A stretch of 64,000 bases of DNA from Rhizobium sp. CG5 (GTDB lineage: Bacteria; Pseudomonadota; Alphaproteobacteria; Rhizobiales; Rhizobiaceae): assembly GCF_023701945.1 (NCBI RefSeq), contig NZ_JABAEF010000023.1, positions 1 to 64,000 of the forward strand, written 5' to 3'. The translations under genes were made by a program, and so were the position numbers. Under the pieces are notes generated by a model. The model worked only from the letters and a program-made list of their open reading frames with translations. It had not been told where the DNA came from and did no database searches. Below are positions 22,391-31,828 of this stretch, one piece after another. Within the stretch, counting starts at the first letter, position 1. Every line of letters begins with the position of its first letter.

Positions 22391-23686
22391 TTAGATCAGT
22401 GTCTTATCGAAGGGAGTGGCGGCAAGGTCCATGAAGGCTCGTGGATCGAAGTCATCATGGCGCATCACGGTCCAGATTTTCCGCATTTGCATCCCCATAT
22501 TGCCAGCGTCGTACAAAGGGAAGACTGCCGCTTCGCGGAGGTAGCGCTCGACAGGGTGTCGGCGATCCAGCGCATTAACGCCCATCACTTTCATCGCACG
22601 AAAAACCGCGTCGAACAGCGTTTCTCCACAGAAAACCTTCGCCATAGCGCAGATGGCATGACCATGGCTTTCATTGCTGTCCAAGTAGTGCGCGGCCTTC
22701 CAGGCGAAAGCGCGGCACGCTTCGACCTTCATGGCGATGTCCGCAAGCGAATAGCCCACGGCCTGGTGGTTTATGATTGGCGTCGGCCCTCCTCCCGTGT
22801 AATTTTTGGACCATTCGAGTACATATTCGTAGGCGGAGCGGGCAACTCCGACAGCTGCGATCGCCGCAACGGGGCCAGACCATGTGAACGCCCGCGAAAT
22901 CGCCAGGTCGCCCTGTCCGATCGCGAAGGCGTTTTCTTCTGGAACCCGGCAGTCCCTGAACACGATCGAGTTGTTCTGGCAGATGCGGTGGCCCAGCTTC
23001 GAGATAGGTTCCTCATACTCAACTCCGGCCGTGCCCCTGGGAATGATGATCGCCGACAGCCCTTCATTCCCGCCAAGCTCCGATGCCGTTCGGACGATAC
23101 AGACGTTCACATTCGCTCCGGCGAGGTCCCAACCGCCCGCGTTACATGGCCAGTATTTATGCCCATTGAGAACATACTCGCCGTTCGCCCGGTCATGCTT
23201 GGCTGTCAGGGATATCCCCGCGGGCCAAGGTGCCGGATTGTCAAAATTTGCGGTGCCCCCAGGCGATCCCGCAGCTTCGCTGACAGTCCATGCGGCAAGA
23301 TACTCGCCGCGAGGATCACCCGTCGCAGGCACAAGCCATCTCTGCTTCTGCTCCTCGGAGCCGAACCACACAAGCGGCATCAGGGCAAGACCGTTGACGA
23401 GCAGGATCGTGGCAAAACCTGGGTCTACGGCGCAGATTTCTTCAGCGACCACCTGAAGGTCGAGGTTGCTGATTCCGCCTCCTCCGTACTGCTTGGGAAT
23501 AAAGCCGGTTGCAAAGCCAAGCTTGTATGATTCAATGTAGGCGCCCTTGACCTCCTGAAAGGCCCGTTGCGGGTCCGGTTCTTCGTCGGCCTTCCTAATC
23601 CGCGGTGCGAGGATATCGTTCGCAAACTCCCGCGCAATGGATTGCAGGCGCTTCTGGTTGACGGAGAGCGTGAAGTCTATGGCCAT
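22391..23686 (-). CDS. Acyl-CoA dehydrogenase-like flavoprotein (paralogue 2)
   Basis: A 431-residue paralogue of the 20156-21508 protein. Shared motifs are IPKQYGGGGISNLDL, YVLNGHKYWPCNAGGWDLAG and PVERYLREAAVFPLYDAGN. Here too the catalytic-Glu region has Asp (YDAGNMGMQMRK). The start ATG at 23686 has GGAG upstream. It is transcribed away from the AraC regulator at 23851. The pair may act successively or as a heteromer on the product of the luciferase-like monooxygenase; the substrate is unknown. Confidence 0.85.
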   Translation of the reverse strand: MAIDFTLSVNQKRLQSIAREFANDILAPRIRKADEEPDPQRAFQEVKGAYIESYKLGFATGFIPKQYGGGGISNLDLQVVAEEICAVDPGFATILLVNGLALMPLVWFGSEEQKQRWLVPATGDPRGEYLAAWTVSEAAGSPGGTANFDNPAPWPAGISLTAKHDRANGEYVLNGHKYWPCNAGGWDLAGANVNVCIVRTASELGGNEGLSAIIIPRGTAGVEYEEPISKLGHRICQNNSIVFRDCRVPEENAFAIGQGDLAISRAFTWSGPVAAIAAVGVARSAYEYVLEWSKNYTGGGPTPIINHQAVGYSLADIAMKVEACRAFAWKAAHYLDSNESHGHAICAMAKVFCGETLFDAVFRAMKVMGVNALDRRHPVERYLREAAVFPLYDAGNMGMQMRKIWTVMRHDDFDPRAFMDLAATPFDKTLI

Positions 23687-23850
23687 GAAGGTCTCCAGAG
23701 TTCTTGCTCAAGATAATGCAATCCCCGTGCCAGGACATCGAAGTCCGCATCCCCGAGCGGCCCGTGGAATGCGACAGAGGACGCTTCGCCAGCCGATTGG
23801 CATGCAAATTGCCTATCTCTTCCCGAAACGGGAACGTCGGAGGCGACAGT

Positions 23851-24786
23851 ATGGCATCCTGGAATGCAAGCGAATTGCCCGAGCGGGACCGCTTCCCCTA
23901 TTGGAAGGAAGTTCTGTGCGAAGCCTATATTGCACTGAACCCCACCCTTGAGGGTGAACGACCCTTCCGTGGAGAGGTTCGGGCACACCTTCTCGATTCG
24001 ATCAACGTGACCACAATCTCTTCGAGCAGGCAGAAAGTCCATCGCCGGCGTCTGGAAATCAGCCGCATGCCGCAAGAAGTCTACTTTCTCAATTTCCAGA
24101 TGAAGGGGCAGTGTCGGATGATGCAGGGCGGCAGAGAAGCGCTGCTGGAGCCAGGCGATTTTTCGCTGGTGGATTCAACCCAACCTTATCTCAATGACTA
24201 CTGCAGTGATGATTGGACTCAGTACTCCTTCCGTATTCCGAGAGCTTTGCTCAAACCTCTGCTGAGGCAACCCGACAAGCAGACGGCCATCAAGATTACG
24301 AACGCGAATCCGATCGCATCCGTCGCCGGGGATTATTTGAAGTCCATAGCGCGGAACGTGGAACAAATCGAAACCGCTGCAACCCCAATAGCGAACCACA
24401 TTGTCGAACTGGTCGCTATGGCTGCCGGAGTTTCCGTAGGCGCAGAAGACCGTGCTCGCGGGGCGCTGAGGGCGCAGCTTTCGCGATCTCTTGTCCGGTT
24501 CATCGGTGCAAACGCCGCGGATCCTGAACTGACGCCCGCCAAGGCAGCTCAGCACTTCAGAATATCCGTCCGATACGTGCACCTTCTCCTTGAGGAAAGC
24601 GGTGAGACTTTCAGCCGCCTGCTGCTCAGGCGTCGTTTGGAGCGATGTGCCGACGATCTCCGTGCCGAGGCTGTCGGCTCGATCGGTGAGATAGCCTTTC
24701 GTTGGGGATTCAACGATCTCTCGCATTTCAGCAGAACTTTCAGGGGCCATTTCGGAGTGGCTCCCCGGGACTACAGGAGCCGGTAA
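23851..24786 (+). CDS. AraC-family transcriptional regulator
   Basis: A 311-residue activator-type protein. The N-terminal part resembles the AraC-binding-like domain (FQMKGQCRMMQGGREALLEP, then FSLVDSTQPY). The C-terminal double helix-turn-helix includes LTPAKAAQHFRISVRYVH and GSIGEIAFRWGFNDLSHFSR, then FGVAPRDYRSR. The ATG at 23851 has GGAGG eight bases upstream; the open frame extends 49 codons further without a good match. It is divergent from the second ACAD-like gene and probably regulates it. Confidence 0.88.
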   Translation: MASWNASELPERDRFPYWKEVLCEAYIALNPTLEGERPFRGEVRAHLLDSINVTTISSSRQKVHRRRLEISRMPQEVYFLNFQMKGQCRMMQGGREALLEPGDFSLVDSTQPYLNDYCSDDWTQYSFRIPRALLKPLLRQPDKQTAIKITNANPIASVAGDYLKSIARNVEQIETAATPIANHIVELVAMAAGVSVGAEDRARGALRAQLSRSLVRFIGANAADPELTPAKAAQHFRISVRYVHLLLEESGETFSRLLLRRRLERCADDLRAEAVGSIGEIAFRWGFNDLSHFSRTFRGHFGVAPRDYRSR

Positions 24787-24794
24787 GTTGCGCG

Positions 24795-25012
24795 CGCAGG
24801 TTCGCGCTAACATAGCGCCTGCGAGGCTTCCCCCAGGCTCTTGGCCCGCATGACGCGCGCCACCCGCTTCTGATTGAAGAGGTGACCACCTGACGCCGTG
24901 CGGCGCCATAGGAACGAAGCTTGTTGGTGACGAATCGCTTGGGGGTAAGCCTCCGGTGGAGGACGAGGGTTGTCCTGCTTGTGCTTTCAGTCCTAGCGCC
25001 TCTCAACTCCAT
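24795..25012 (-). pseudogene. IS6-like transposase remnant
   Basis: On the minus strand the run HRRLTPKRFVTNKLRSYGAA matches the VTDKLRSYxAA segment of IS6-family transposases. After RRQVV the matching frame is lost and the rest is scrambled by frameshifts. No start, no complete DDE triad and no clear ends are left. Confidence 0.55.
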
Positions 25013-25148
25013 GGAAGCAGTTGGGTCTCAACCGTTGTGTCACGAACGACTCGCGAACGACCAGCGAGGCTCGCTGACGGCACGCAATCCCATTTTCTGG
25101 CCACGCCTCGTTAATCGGGTTTAAGCCTCTTCGTCGTAGAGCACTTGA

Positions 25149-25890
25149 ATGAACCCACATGTGTCACTCAGTGCCGCGGATATTGTTTTCCCCGTGATCA
25201 TGACCGTTCTTTTGGGCGTTCAGCTATGGCGGCGCGGCCATTTTCGACACGAGCTGCTAGGTAAAATTGGACTAACAGCGGTCATCCTGGCGATGGTCGG
25301 GGTATCCTTTGCGAACCTCTTCTATCAAGGCGTTCTGCAGGTGAGAGCTTGGCCAACGGTCGGTTTATTCGACCAAGTCGTGGTGACACCTGCTGGGGAT
25401 GTATACGCGAAGATCAAAGACCCCATCCTGGGGCGGGCATATCGGGTGCAACGCTGTAGTTGCCGCGGGGAGTTCATGGCAGCCTTTCAACCGGACAACC
25501 AAGGTGGATTGTTCAAGATTGGTGCCAATTCCGACGACACGCTGAGCATCTACAGCGTCAGAAACGACTCGATTGACACCTTTGCAGGCGACGGCACCTT
25601 TCTCCATAGGCGCGTAGTGGACAGCGAAGGCATGCCGTTCAATTTCCTCAATTCTGGCCCGTCAGTGACGAGAGCCAATAACTGCGAATTCGTTATGGAC
25701 CCAGTTTCCGGTCAGCCAGCAGTCAAAAACACCGCTGGCGTGTGGCCGCTGGAAAGCGGCGATTGGATGCTTGAACACGCGCTTAGCCGTCAGAACATCA
25801 TAGGCGCTGCGGCTCTTGGGATTCTGTTTCTGGTGATTTCCCATGTCAGAAGGCGCAACCGGATGAAAAACCGCCCCCTATATGGGAGCG
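25149..25890 (+). pseudogene. Hypothetical membrane protein with lost 3' end
   Basis: From ATG 25149 about 245 codons look like a real protein. There is a membrane segment at residues about 11-26, another at 38-60, a soluble middle, and a third segment near 220-236 (IIGAAALGILFLVI) followed by a basic tail (RRRNRMKNR). No family is recognised. Beyond that the frame has no stop until 26933 and reads antisense through the whole D-amino-acid transaminase gene, which is not credible coding. The natural stop was probably lost at a junction near 25.9 kb, where composition also shifts. The given end is approximate. Confidence 0.5.
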
Positions 25891-26009
25891 GCGGGGCCCT
25901 TATTCTGGAACGGGTTGCGCGGCCTGCCTTCAAATCTCTACAGTCAGCAAATGTCGGTCTCGGTCAAAACCTGCCCGACCATGACGAATCCGTTGGCACA
26001 CATTGTGTG

Positions 26010-26864
26010 TCAGATGGCGCTCGCCAGGCGGTCCTCGATATAGGCCTGCAGCAAGGTCTGCGACACCGGCCCCGGCTTGCCGTCGCCCACCGGTTGACCG
26101 TCTATGCGGGTGACCGGCATGACGAAATTGGTGGCCGAGGTGATGAAGACTTCGGCCGCATCCTTTGCTTCCGCCGGCGTGAAACCGCGTTCCTCGACGG
26201 TCAGACCGGCGCGCCTGGCCAGATCCAGCACCGAGCCGCGGGTAATGCCATGCAAAAGGGCATTGGAGAGATCGCGGGTGACCAGCGTTCCAGCCTTGGT
26301 GACGATATGGGCGTTCGAGGAGCTGGCCTCGGTGATAAAACCATTCTCGACGAAGAAGGCGTCGTCGGCGCCCTGTTTCTGGGCCTCCATCTTGGCCAGC
26401 GACGAATAGAGCAGCTGCACCGTCTTGATCTGGCGTTGCTCCCATCGGCCTTCCAGCATGGTGATGACCGAAATGCCCTTGCCCCATTTCGGGTTGCCGA
26501 GCACCGGGCGGCTCTGGGTGAACATCACGAAGGTCGGGATCAGGTCATTGGTGAACAGGAAGTCGCGATCCTGGGCGCCGCGCGAGATCTGCAGATAGAT
26601 CAGGCCGTCGGTCATGCCGTTCCGGGCAAGGATTTCGCGGTGCAGGGCCAGCATGTCCTCGTCGGAAACGGGGGCGGCAATGTTCAGCGAGGCCAGCGAG
26701 CGCTTCAGGCGGCCGGCATGGCCGGCATAGTCGATCAGCTTTCCACCGATCACGGCGGTGACCTCGTAAATGGCATCGGCAAACATGAAGCCGCGGTCAA
26801 AGACCGAAACCTTGGCCTCCGTTTCCGGCAACCATTGGCCGTTGAGATAGACAGTACGGGTCAT
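26010..26864 (-). CDS. dat: D-amino-acid transaminase
   Basis: A PLP fold-type IV aminotransferase of 284 residues converting a D-amino acid and 2-oxo acid. Features are VSVFDRGFMFADAIYEV at the N-terminus, the region QIKTVQLLYSSLAKMEA with the PLP-lysine, and FITEASSSNAHIV, which matches the E-(A/G)-S-x-SN motif. The ATG at 26864 (MTRTVYLNGQW) with GGGAGAA upstream is preferred over one at 26939. It is divergent from the TRAP transporter operon. In context it would process D-amino acids released by the hydantoinase/carbamoylase genes. Confidence 0.9.
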   Translation of the reverse strand: MTRTVYLNGQWLPETEAKVSVFDRGFMFADAIYEVTAVIGGKLIDYAGHAGRLKRSLASLNIAAPVSDEDMLALHREILARNGMTDGLIYLQISRGAQDRDFLFTNDLIPTFVMFTQSRPVLGNPKWGKGISVITMLEGRWEQRQIKTVQLLYSSLAKMEAQKQGADDAFFVENGFITEASSSNAHIVTKAGTLVTRDLSNALLHGITRGSVLDLARRAGLTVEERGFTPAEAKDAAEVFITSATNFVMPVTRIDGQPVGDGKPGPVSQTLLQAYIEDRLASAI

Positions 26865-26947
26865 GATGGGCAGTTCTCCCGAAGAGTTGGCACGACGCCC
26901 GCAGGCGCGCTTCTTGGCATATCGTGCGGATGAGTCCATAGCGTCAA

Positions 26948-26963
26948 CTTATAGAAATATAAG
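26948..26963. promoter_or_regulatory. AT-rich palindrome in dat/dctP divergent region
   Basis: CTTATA-GAAA-TATAAG, with 6-bp arms, lies 85 bp before the dat start, in the 351-bp region separating dat from dctP. A GntR-type operator is possible, since two GntR genes lie downstream. The rest of this gap shows no gene. Confidence 0.4.
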
Positions 26964-27215
26964 AAGCCGTTGTAAATTGCATTTGCATCCAATGGCTTAG
27001 CTGTTCAGCTTGGCAACCCTCCCCCACGTTTCATCGACGCCCGACAGTTTGTTGTGCATAAAAAATAGACCTGCTCGTTCAGCGGCGAAAAAAGCGCCAT
27101 AGCCTCTGGCCTATTGGGAATACGTCCTGTATACCGAAAATGCAAATGCCAATTTTCGCATGGCCGCCGCTCCCAAGGGCTGGCCGCAGAATGATAAAAG
27201 AGGGGTTACCGCACC

Positions 27216-28196
27216 ATGAAGAACATGCTCCGTGCCGGCCTGGCCGTGCTTCTCGCCAGCCTCGCCGCACCCGCTGTCGCAGAAACGGCCTGGGATATGT
27301 CGGTCGTATGGCCGCCCGGCAATTTCCACACCAAGAATGCCATGAAATTTGCCGAAACGGTCAAGGACGTCACCAAGGGCGAAGTGGTCATCACCGTGCA
27401 TTCCGGTGGCGCGCTTGGCATCAAGGGGCCTGAGGGCATGGCAGCGGTTCGCGACGGCATCGTGCCGGTCGCCGACATCCTGATGAGCCAGCAGGTCGGC
27501 GAAGCGCCGGTGCTGGGCATCGAAACCCTGCCCTATCTGGCGCCGACCATGCCGGATCTGGCGCTGCTGCACAAATTCTTCCGCCCGAAGATCGAGGAGG
27601 TCGCCACCTCGATGAACCAGAAGCTGCTCTACATGGTGCCATGGCCGGGCCAGGCAGTCTATTCGCCGAACAAGATCGAGACGATCGAAGACCTGAAGGG
27701 CCTGACGATCCGCGTTGTCGACGCCAATGGCCACAACTTCTTCAATGCGCTGGGTGCAGCACCCGTCCAGATGCCATGGGGTGAGGTTGTACCCTCGCTG
27801 GCGGCCGGCACGATCAAGGGCGTGACGACCTCGTCCTCATCGGGCGTCGACGGCGCGTTCTGGGAATTCACCAAGAACATGAGCACCTTCAACTGGCAGG
27901 CATCGAGCAACATCGTCACCGTCAACCTGGACGCCTGGAACGCCCTGTCGCCGGAAAACCAGAAGGCGATCGAAGCCGCCTCCAAGACGCTTGAAGGCGA
28001 GTTCTGGCTGGTCAGCCGCGCCGAAGATGACGCCAAGCTGGCCATCCTGAAAGACAAGGGCATTGACGTCTCCGCGCCGTCGCCGGAGTTGAAGGCCGCC
28101 CTGATCGAACGGGCAAAGCCGCTCTGGGAGGAGTTCAAGACCCGCGTTCCGGACGCCGCTCCCTATATCGACGCCTATCTGAAGGCCCAGAACTGA
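27216..28196 (+). CDS. dctP: TRAP transporter substrate-binding protein (DctP)
   Basis: A periplasmic receptor of a TRAP uptake system. It has 326 residues with a signal peptide cleaved near AVAETAW (about residue 22). The DctP fold is recognised from VDANGHNFFNALGAAPVQMP and the family position for the carboxylate-binding Arg in LTIRVVDANG. The operon continues with the two membrane subunits. The substrate is probably a carboxylate or amino-acid derivative. An AGAGGGG lies upstream of the start. Confidence 0.9.
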   Translation: MKNMLRAGLAVLLASLAAPAVAETAWDMSVVWPPGNFHTKNAMKFAETVKDVTKGEVVITVHSGGALGIKGPEGMAAVRDGIVPVADILMSQQVGEAPVLGIETLPYLAPTMPDLALLHKFFRPKIEEVATSMNQKLLYMVPWPGQAVYSPNKIETIEDLKGLTIRVVDANGHNFFNALGAAPVQMPWGEVVPSLAAGTIKGVTTSSSSGVDGAFWEFTKNMSTFNWQASSNIVTVNLDAWNALSPENQKAIEAASKTLEGEFWLVSRAEDDAKLAILKDKGIDVSAPSPELKAALIERAKPLWEEFKTRVPDAAPYIDAYLKAQN

Positions 28197-28274
28197 CGCC
28201 ATCGTCCGACATTCGTCGTCACCGATCCCAAGCGGTGACGACGACCCCTTGTCAGCGCCTTCCGGAGAATGGCC

Positions 28275-28808
28275 ATGGATCCCAGCCCATCCCAACGCTT
28301 TTCACGCGTGATCGACCCGATCGATGCCTTGACGTCGCTTGGCAACGGTCTTGCAGCCCTCTGCCTGCTTGGCATTTTCGCGCTGATTGCCGGAGAAATC
28401 CTGCTGCGCAACATTCTCGGCTTTTCCTTGAGCTTTTCCTGGGACGTTGCTGCCTATCTGATGGGGGCCTGCTTCATGCTCGCAGGCGCCAGCGCCCTGA
28501 AATCCGGCAGCCATGTCCGGGTGACGGCGATCGCCGAAATGCTTCCCCTTCGCGGCGCCCGCTGGATTGAGATGGCCGCCTGCCTGATCGGCCTTGCCAT
28601 TTCCATCGCTCTTTGCCACGCCCTGATCGAAATGGCGTTTCTCTCCTATCAGCGCGGCTCGACCTCCGCATCGGTGATCCGCACCCCGCTGATCTGGCCG
28701 CAAGCCGTGATCGCGCTCGGCGCCGTGCTCCTCTGCCTGCAGATGCTGGCGCAATGCCTGAGATTGCTGCGCGGTGAAGCACTGACCACCGGACCGGGAC
28801 TGGAATAG
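28275..28808 (+). CDS. dctQ: TRAP transporter small membrane subunit (DctQ)
   Basis: A 177-residue protein with four hydrophobic segments, typical of DctQ; the segment GFSLSFSWDVAAYLMGACFM is characteristic. It pairs with DctM for sodium-driven uptake. The second ATG, at 28275, sits seven bases after GGAG and is preferred over the one at 28269. It ends 3 bp before dctM. Confidence 0.88.
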   Translation: MDPSPSQRFSRVIDPIDALTSLGNGLAALCLLGIFALIAGEILLRNILGFSLSFSWDVAAYLMGACFMLAGASALKSGSHVRVTAIAEMLPLRGARWIEMAACLIGLAISIALCHALIEMAFLSYQRGSTSASVIRTPLIWPQAVIALGAVLLCLQMLAQCLRLLRGEALTTGPGLE

Positions 28809-28811
28809 ACC

Positions 28812-30113
28812 ATGGGAAAGATTTCACTCAGCCTTCTCGGCCTGATGACCCTGATTCTCGGCACCGGCGTCTGGATCGGCCTCGGCCTGATCGGCACTGC
28901 CGCCGGCCTGCTGATGCTCTACCGGCCCAATCTGCCGTTTTCAAAACTGCTGGCCCAGCAGACCTGGAACACCCTGGTCTCGCCGGAAATGCTGGCGCTG
29001 CCGCTGTTCATCTTCATGGCCGACCTGCTGTTCCGCACCAAGATCTCCGAGGCGCTGTTTTCGGGCCTCGCCCCCTGGCTGCGGCGCGTGCCCGGACGAC
29101 TCAGCCATATCACGGTGCTCGGCTGCACGCTGTTTGCCTCGGTCTGCGGCTCGTCTGCGGCCACCACGGCCACCGTCGGCCGGATCACCGCGAAGGAGCT
29201 GATCTCGCGCGGCTATGACCGCGATCTGGTCACCGGCAGCCTGGCTGGCGCCGGCACGCTCGGCTTTTTGATCCCACCCTCGACCATCATGATCATCTAC
29301 GGCGTGATGGCTGAGGAATCCATCCTTCGGCTGTTCATGGCCGGCATCCTGCCAGGTCTCCTGATGGCGGCCGCCTATATGGGCTATATCGGCATCCGCG
29401 CCTATCTGAAGCCGTCACTTGTCGGCGTCACCCCGCCCTCGACGACACTGCGCGAAAAGCTCGTGGCACTGAAGGATCTGGGCCCCCTGCTAATGCTGAT
29501 CATCGGCGTCGTCGGCTCGATGTATGGCGGCTTCGCCTCGCCCACCGAGGCGGCCGCGGTCGGGGTCGGCGGCTCCATGCTGATCGGCTTCTGGCAGAGG
29601 ACGCTCAACCTGCAGCGCCTGATGGAAGCCGCCCGTCAGGCGGCCGACAGCTGCGCCATGATCGGCCTGATCATGGTCGGTGCCATGTTCCTCTCCACCA
29701 CGATCGGCTATCTCGGCATGCCGGCCTATATCGCCGGAATGATCGAAGGCTGGGGTCTGTCGCCCTTCGCGCTGATCGTCGTGCTGCTGATCTTCTACAT
29801 CATTCTCGGCACGGTCATGGAAGGGCTCGGCTGCATCGTCATGACCCTGCCGATCACGCTTCCCCTGGTCATGGCGGCGGGCTATAGCAAGGTCTGGTTC
29901 GGGATCTTCATCGTGATCGTAGTGGAAATGGCGCAGATTTCACCGCCGGTCGGCTTCAACCTGACCGTCATCCAGCGGCTGACCGGCGACAGCATGGCGC
30001 GCATCACCCGGGCCACGATGCCGTTCTTCTTCATCATGGCGGGCTTCGTGATCCTGATTGCGCTGTTTCCGGGCATTGTCATGCTGGTGCCTGATATGAT
30101 GAGCAGGCCGTAA
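28812..30113 (+). CDS. dctM: TRAP transporter large permease (DctM)
   Basis: A 433-residue inner membrane subunit with about 12-13 hydrophobic segments. DctM signatures are LPLFIFMADLLFRTKI, ASVCGSSAATTATVG and LAGAGTLGFLIPPSTIMIIY, and the late EMAQISPPVGFNLTV. It is translocation partner of DctPQ and is tightly linked to dctQ and to the following pxpB. Confidence 0.92.
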   Translation: MGKISLSLLGLMTLILGTGVWIGLGLIGTAAGLLMLYRPNLPFSKLLAQQTWNTLVSPEMLALPLFIFMADLLFRTKISEALFSGLAPWLRRVPGRLSHITVLGCTLFASVCGSSAATTATVGRITAKELISRGYDRDLVTGSLAGAGTLGFLIPPSTIMIIYGVMAEESILRLFMAGILPGLLMAAAYMGYIGIRAYLKPSLVGVTPPSTTLREKLVALKDLGPLLMLIIGVVGSMYGGFASPTEAAAVGVGGSMLIGFWQRTLNLQRLMEAARQAADSCAMIGLIMVGAMFLSTTIGYLGMPAYIAGMIEGWGLSPFALIVVLLIFYIILGTVMEGLGCIVMTLPITLPLVMAAGYSKVWFGIFIVIVVEMAQISPPVGFNLTVIQRLTGDSMARITRATMPFFFIMAGFVILIALFPGIVMLVPDMMSRP

Positions 30114-30143
30114 GGTGCCATGGGCTTGGGGGAGGCTATGACC

Positions 30144-30854
30144 ATGCGAATTCTGCCCTGCGGCGACAGGGCGCTCTGCGTCGAGCTGTCCGACAAGATC
30201 GATGAGGCGGTGAATGCCCGTATCATCGATCTGGCGGCAGCGCTTTCGGCTGATCCGATCAGCGGCATCGAGGAAACGGTGCCGACCTATCGTTCCTTGA
30301 TGGTGCTCTACGATCCGGCGATCATCCGCGGCAAGGATCTGTCCCTGCGGCTTGAAGAGCGCCTGTCCGCCCTGCAGCCCGGCCACACCTCCGGCCGGCT
30401 GTTTTCGGTGCCGGTGCGCTATGGCGGACCGGTCGGCCTCGATCTCGACGATCTGGCCGCGATGAAGGACATGAGCGTGGACGGCTTGATCGCGCTGCAT
30501 GCCTCGGTGGACTACCGGGTCTACATGATCGGCTTTGCACCGGGTTTTGCCTATCTCGGCGGCCTGCCGGATGCCCTGCACACGCCGCGTCTGGCGGTGC
30601 CACGCCAGCATGTCGCCGCCGGCGCGATCGGCATCGGCGGCAAGCAGGCCAATATCAATTCGGTGGCGGGTCCCAGCGGCTGGCGTTTTCTCGGCCAGAC
30701 GCCGGTGCGCCTGTTCGATCCGTCCCGAGACCAAGCCTTCCTGCTGAAGGCCGGCGACCGGGTCCGGTTCCGGCCGATCGACGCTGCGGAAGAGGCCGAT
30801 CTGGCGGCGCAGATTGCCGCCGGCGCGCCAGGTCTTGAGGAGATCGCGGCATGA
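30144..30854 (+). CDS. pxpB: 5-oxoprolinase subunit B (KipI-like)
   Basis: Subunit B of the PxpABC 5-oxoprolinase, an ATP-dependent enzyme that opens 5-oxoproline to glutamate. It has 236 residues. The CT_C_D domain shows ALHASVDYRVYMIGFAPGFA followed by YLGGLP and PRLAVPRQHVAAGAIGIGG, the family signature. The ATG at 30144 is eight bases from GGGGGAGG; other ATGs at 30120 and 30138 are possible. It overlaps pxpC by 4 bp. No pxpA is present in this window. Confidence 0.88.
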   Translation: MRILPCGDRALCVELSDKIDEAVNARIIDLAAALSADPISGIEETVPTYRSLMVLYDPAIIRGKDLSLRLEERLSALQPGHTSGRLFSVPVRYGGPVGLDLDDLAAMKDMSVDGLIALHASVDYRVYMIGFAPGFAYLGGLPDALHTPRLAVPRQHVAAGAIGIGGKQANINSVAGPSGWRFLGQTPVRLFDPSRDQAFLLKAGDRVRFRPIDAAEEADLAAQIAAGAPGLEEIAA

Positions 30855-31828
30855 GTGGGTTCCTGACAATCCTGCGGCCCGGCATGATGATGACGGTGCA
30901 GGATGCCGGCCGCTTCGGTCTGCTGCATCAGGGCGTCTCCGCCAGCGGCGCCATGGACCCGGACGCCTACCGGATCGCCAATGCCCTGGTCAGCAACGAT
31001 GCGGGTTCCGCCGTGCTCGAATTCGCCATCATGGGCGGGGCGCTCAGCGTCAGCCGCGATTGCCGGATCGCGATCACCGGCGGCGCCTGCGACATCCGCA
31101 TCGGCGACCGGGTTCTGCCGGGTTGGGAAAGCCATTGGCTGAAGGCCGGCGAAATTTTGACCATCGGCGCTTTGCGCGATGCCACCTGGGGCTATGTCGC
31201 CGTGTCGGGCGGCATTGACACCGCACCGGTGCTCGGCAGCCGATCCACCCACCTGCGCACGGCACTCGGCGGCCACCAGGGCCGGCTGTTGGCGGCAGAC
31301 GACGCTTTGCCGCTCGGGCGCGAACCGGAGCGCGACTGCCTGTGTCTTGGTCGGCCGTTTCGCCGGGCCATCGGACCGATCCGCGTGGTGGCAGGGCCGC
31401 AGGACGACTATTTTTCGAAAGAGATCTGGCAGCGTCTTCTGACCGAAAGCTTCTCCGTCGGCACGATGCGCGACCGCATGGCAGCGATGCTGGATGGACC
31501 GTCGCTGCCGGCGATCCGGGGCCACGATATCGTCTCGGATGGAACGCTGGCCGGCTCGCTACAGGTGCCGTCGAGCGGCCGGCCGATCGTGCTGATGGCC
31601 GACCGGCAGACGACCGGCGGCTACCCGAAGATTGCCACCATCATCTCCGCCGATCTCGGCCGCTTCGCGCAGATGCCCTCAGGCCGGGCTTTCCGGTTTC
31701 GCGCCGTCTCCGCAGAACAGGCGGAAGATGTCGGTTTGCGAGCCGCCCGCGAGCTTTCGGATGTGATCGCGACGCTGATCCCGGCCGAAACGGATGTCGA
31801 GACGGCGATGGAGGAGATGGCATCATGA
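30851..31828 (+). CDS. pxpC: 5-oxoprolinase subunit C (KipA-like, biotin-dependent carboxyltransferase family)
   Basis: Subunit C of 5-oxoprolinase, or a related urea amidolyase/allophanate-type carboxyltransferase domain. It has 325 residues. The N-terminus has MTVQDAGRFGLLHQGVSASG and MDPDAYRIAN, diagnostic of the CT_A_B domain; later IVLMADRQTTGGYPKIA is strongly conserved. It is coupled to pxpB (ATGA overlap) and to the following GntR gene. The pair may act on hydantoin-like or oxoproline-like rings in this cluster. Confidence 0.9.
   Translation: MSGFLTILRPGMMMTVQDAGRFGLLHQGVSASGAMDPDAYRIANALVSNDAGSAVLEFAIMGGALSVSRDCRIAITGGACDIRIGDRVLPGWESHWLKAGEILTIGALRDATWGYVAVSGGIDTAPVLGSRSTHLRTALGGHQGRLLAADDALPLGREPERDCLCLGRPFRRAIGPIRVVAGPQDDYFSKEIWQRLLTESFSVGTMRDRMAAMLDGPSLPAIRGHDIVSDGTLAGSLQVPSSGRPIVLMADRQTTGGYPKIATIISADLGRFAQMPSGRAFRFRAVSAEQAEDVGLRAARELSDVIATLIPAETDVETAMEEMAS

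Noticed and set aside
25891..26933. C-terminal extension of the frame that starts at 25149.
   Set aside because: It is antisense to the complete, motif-bearing D-amino-acid transaminase gene, and its residue composition (His/Gln/Arg/Gly-rich) is typical of a shadow frame.
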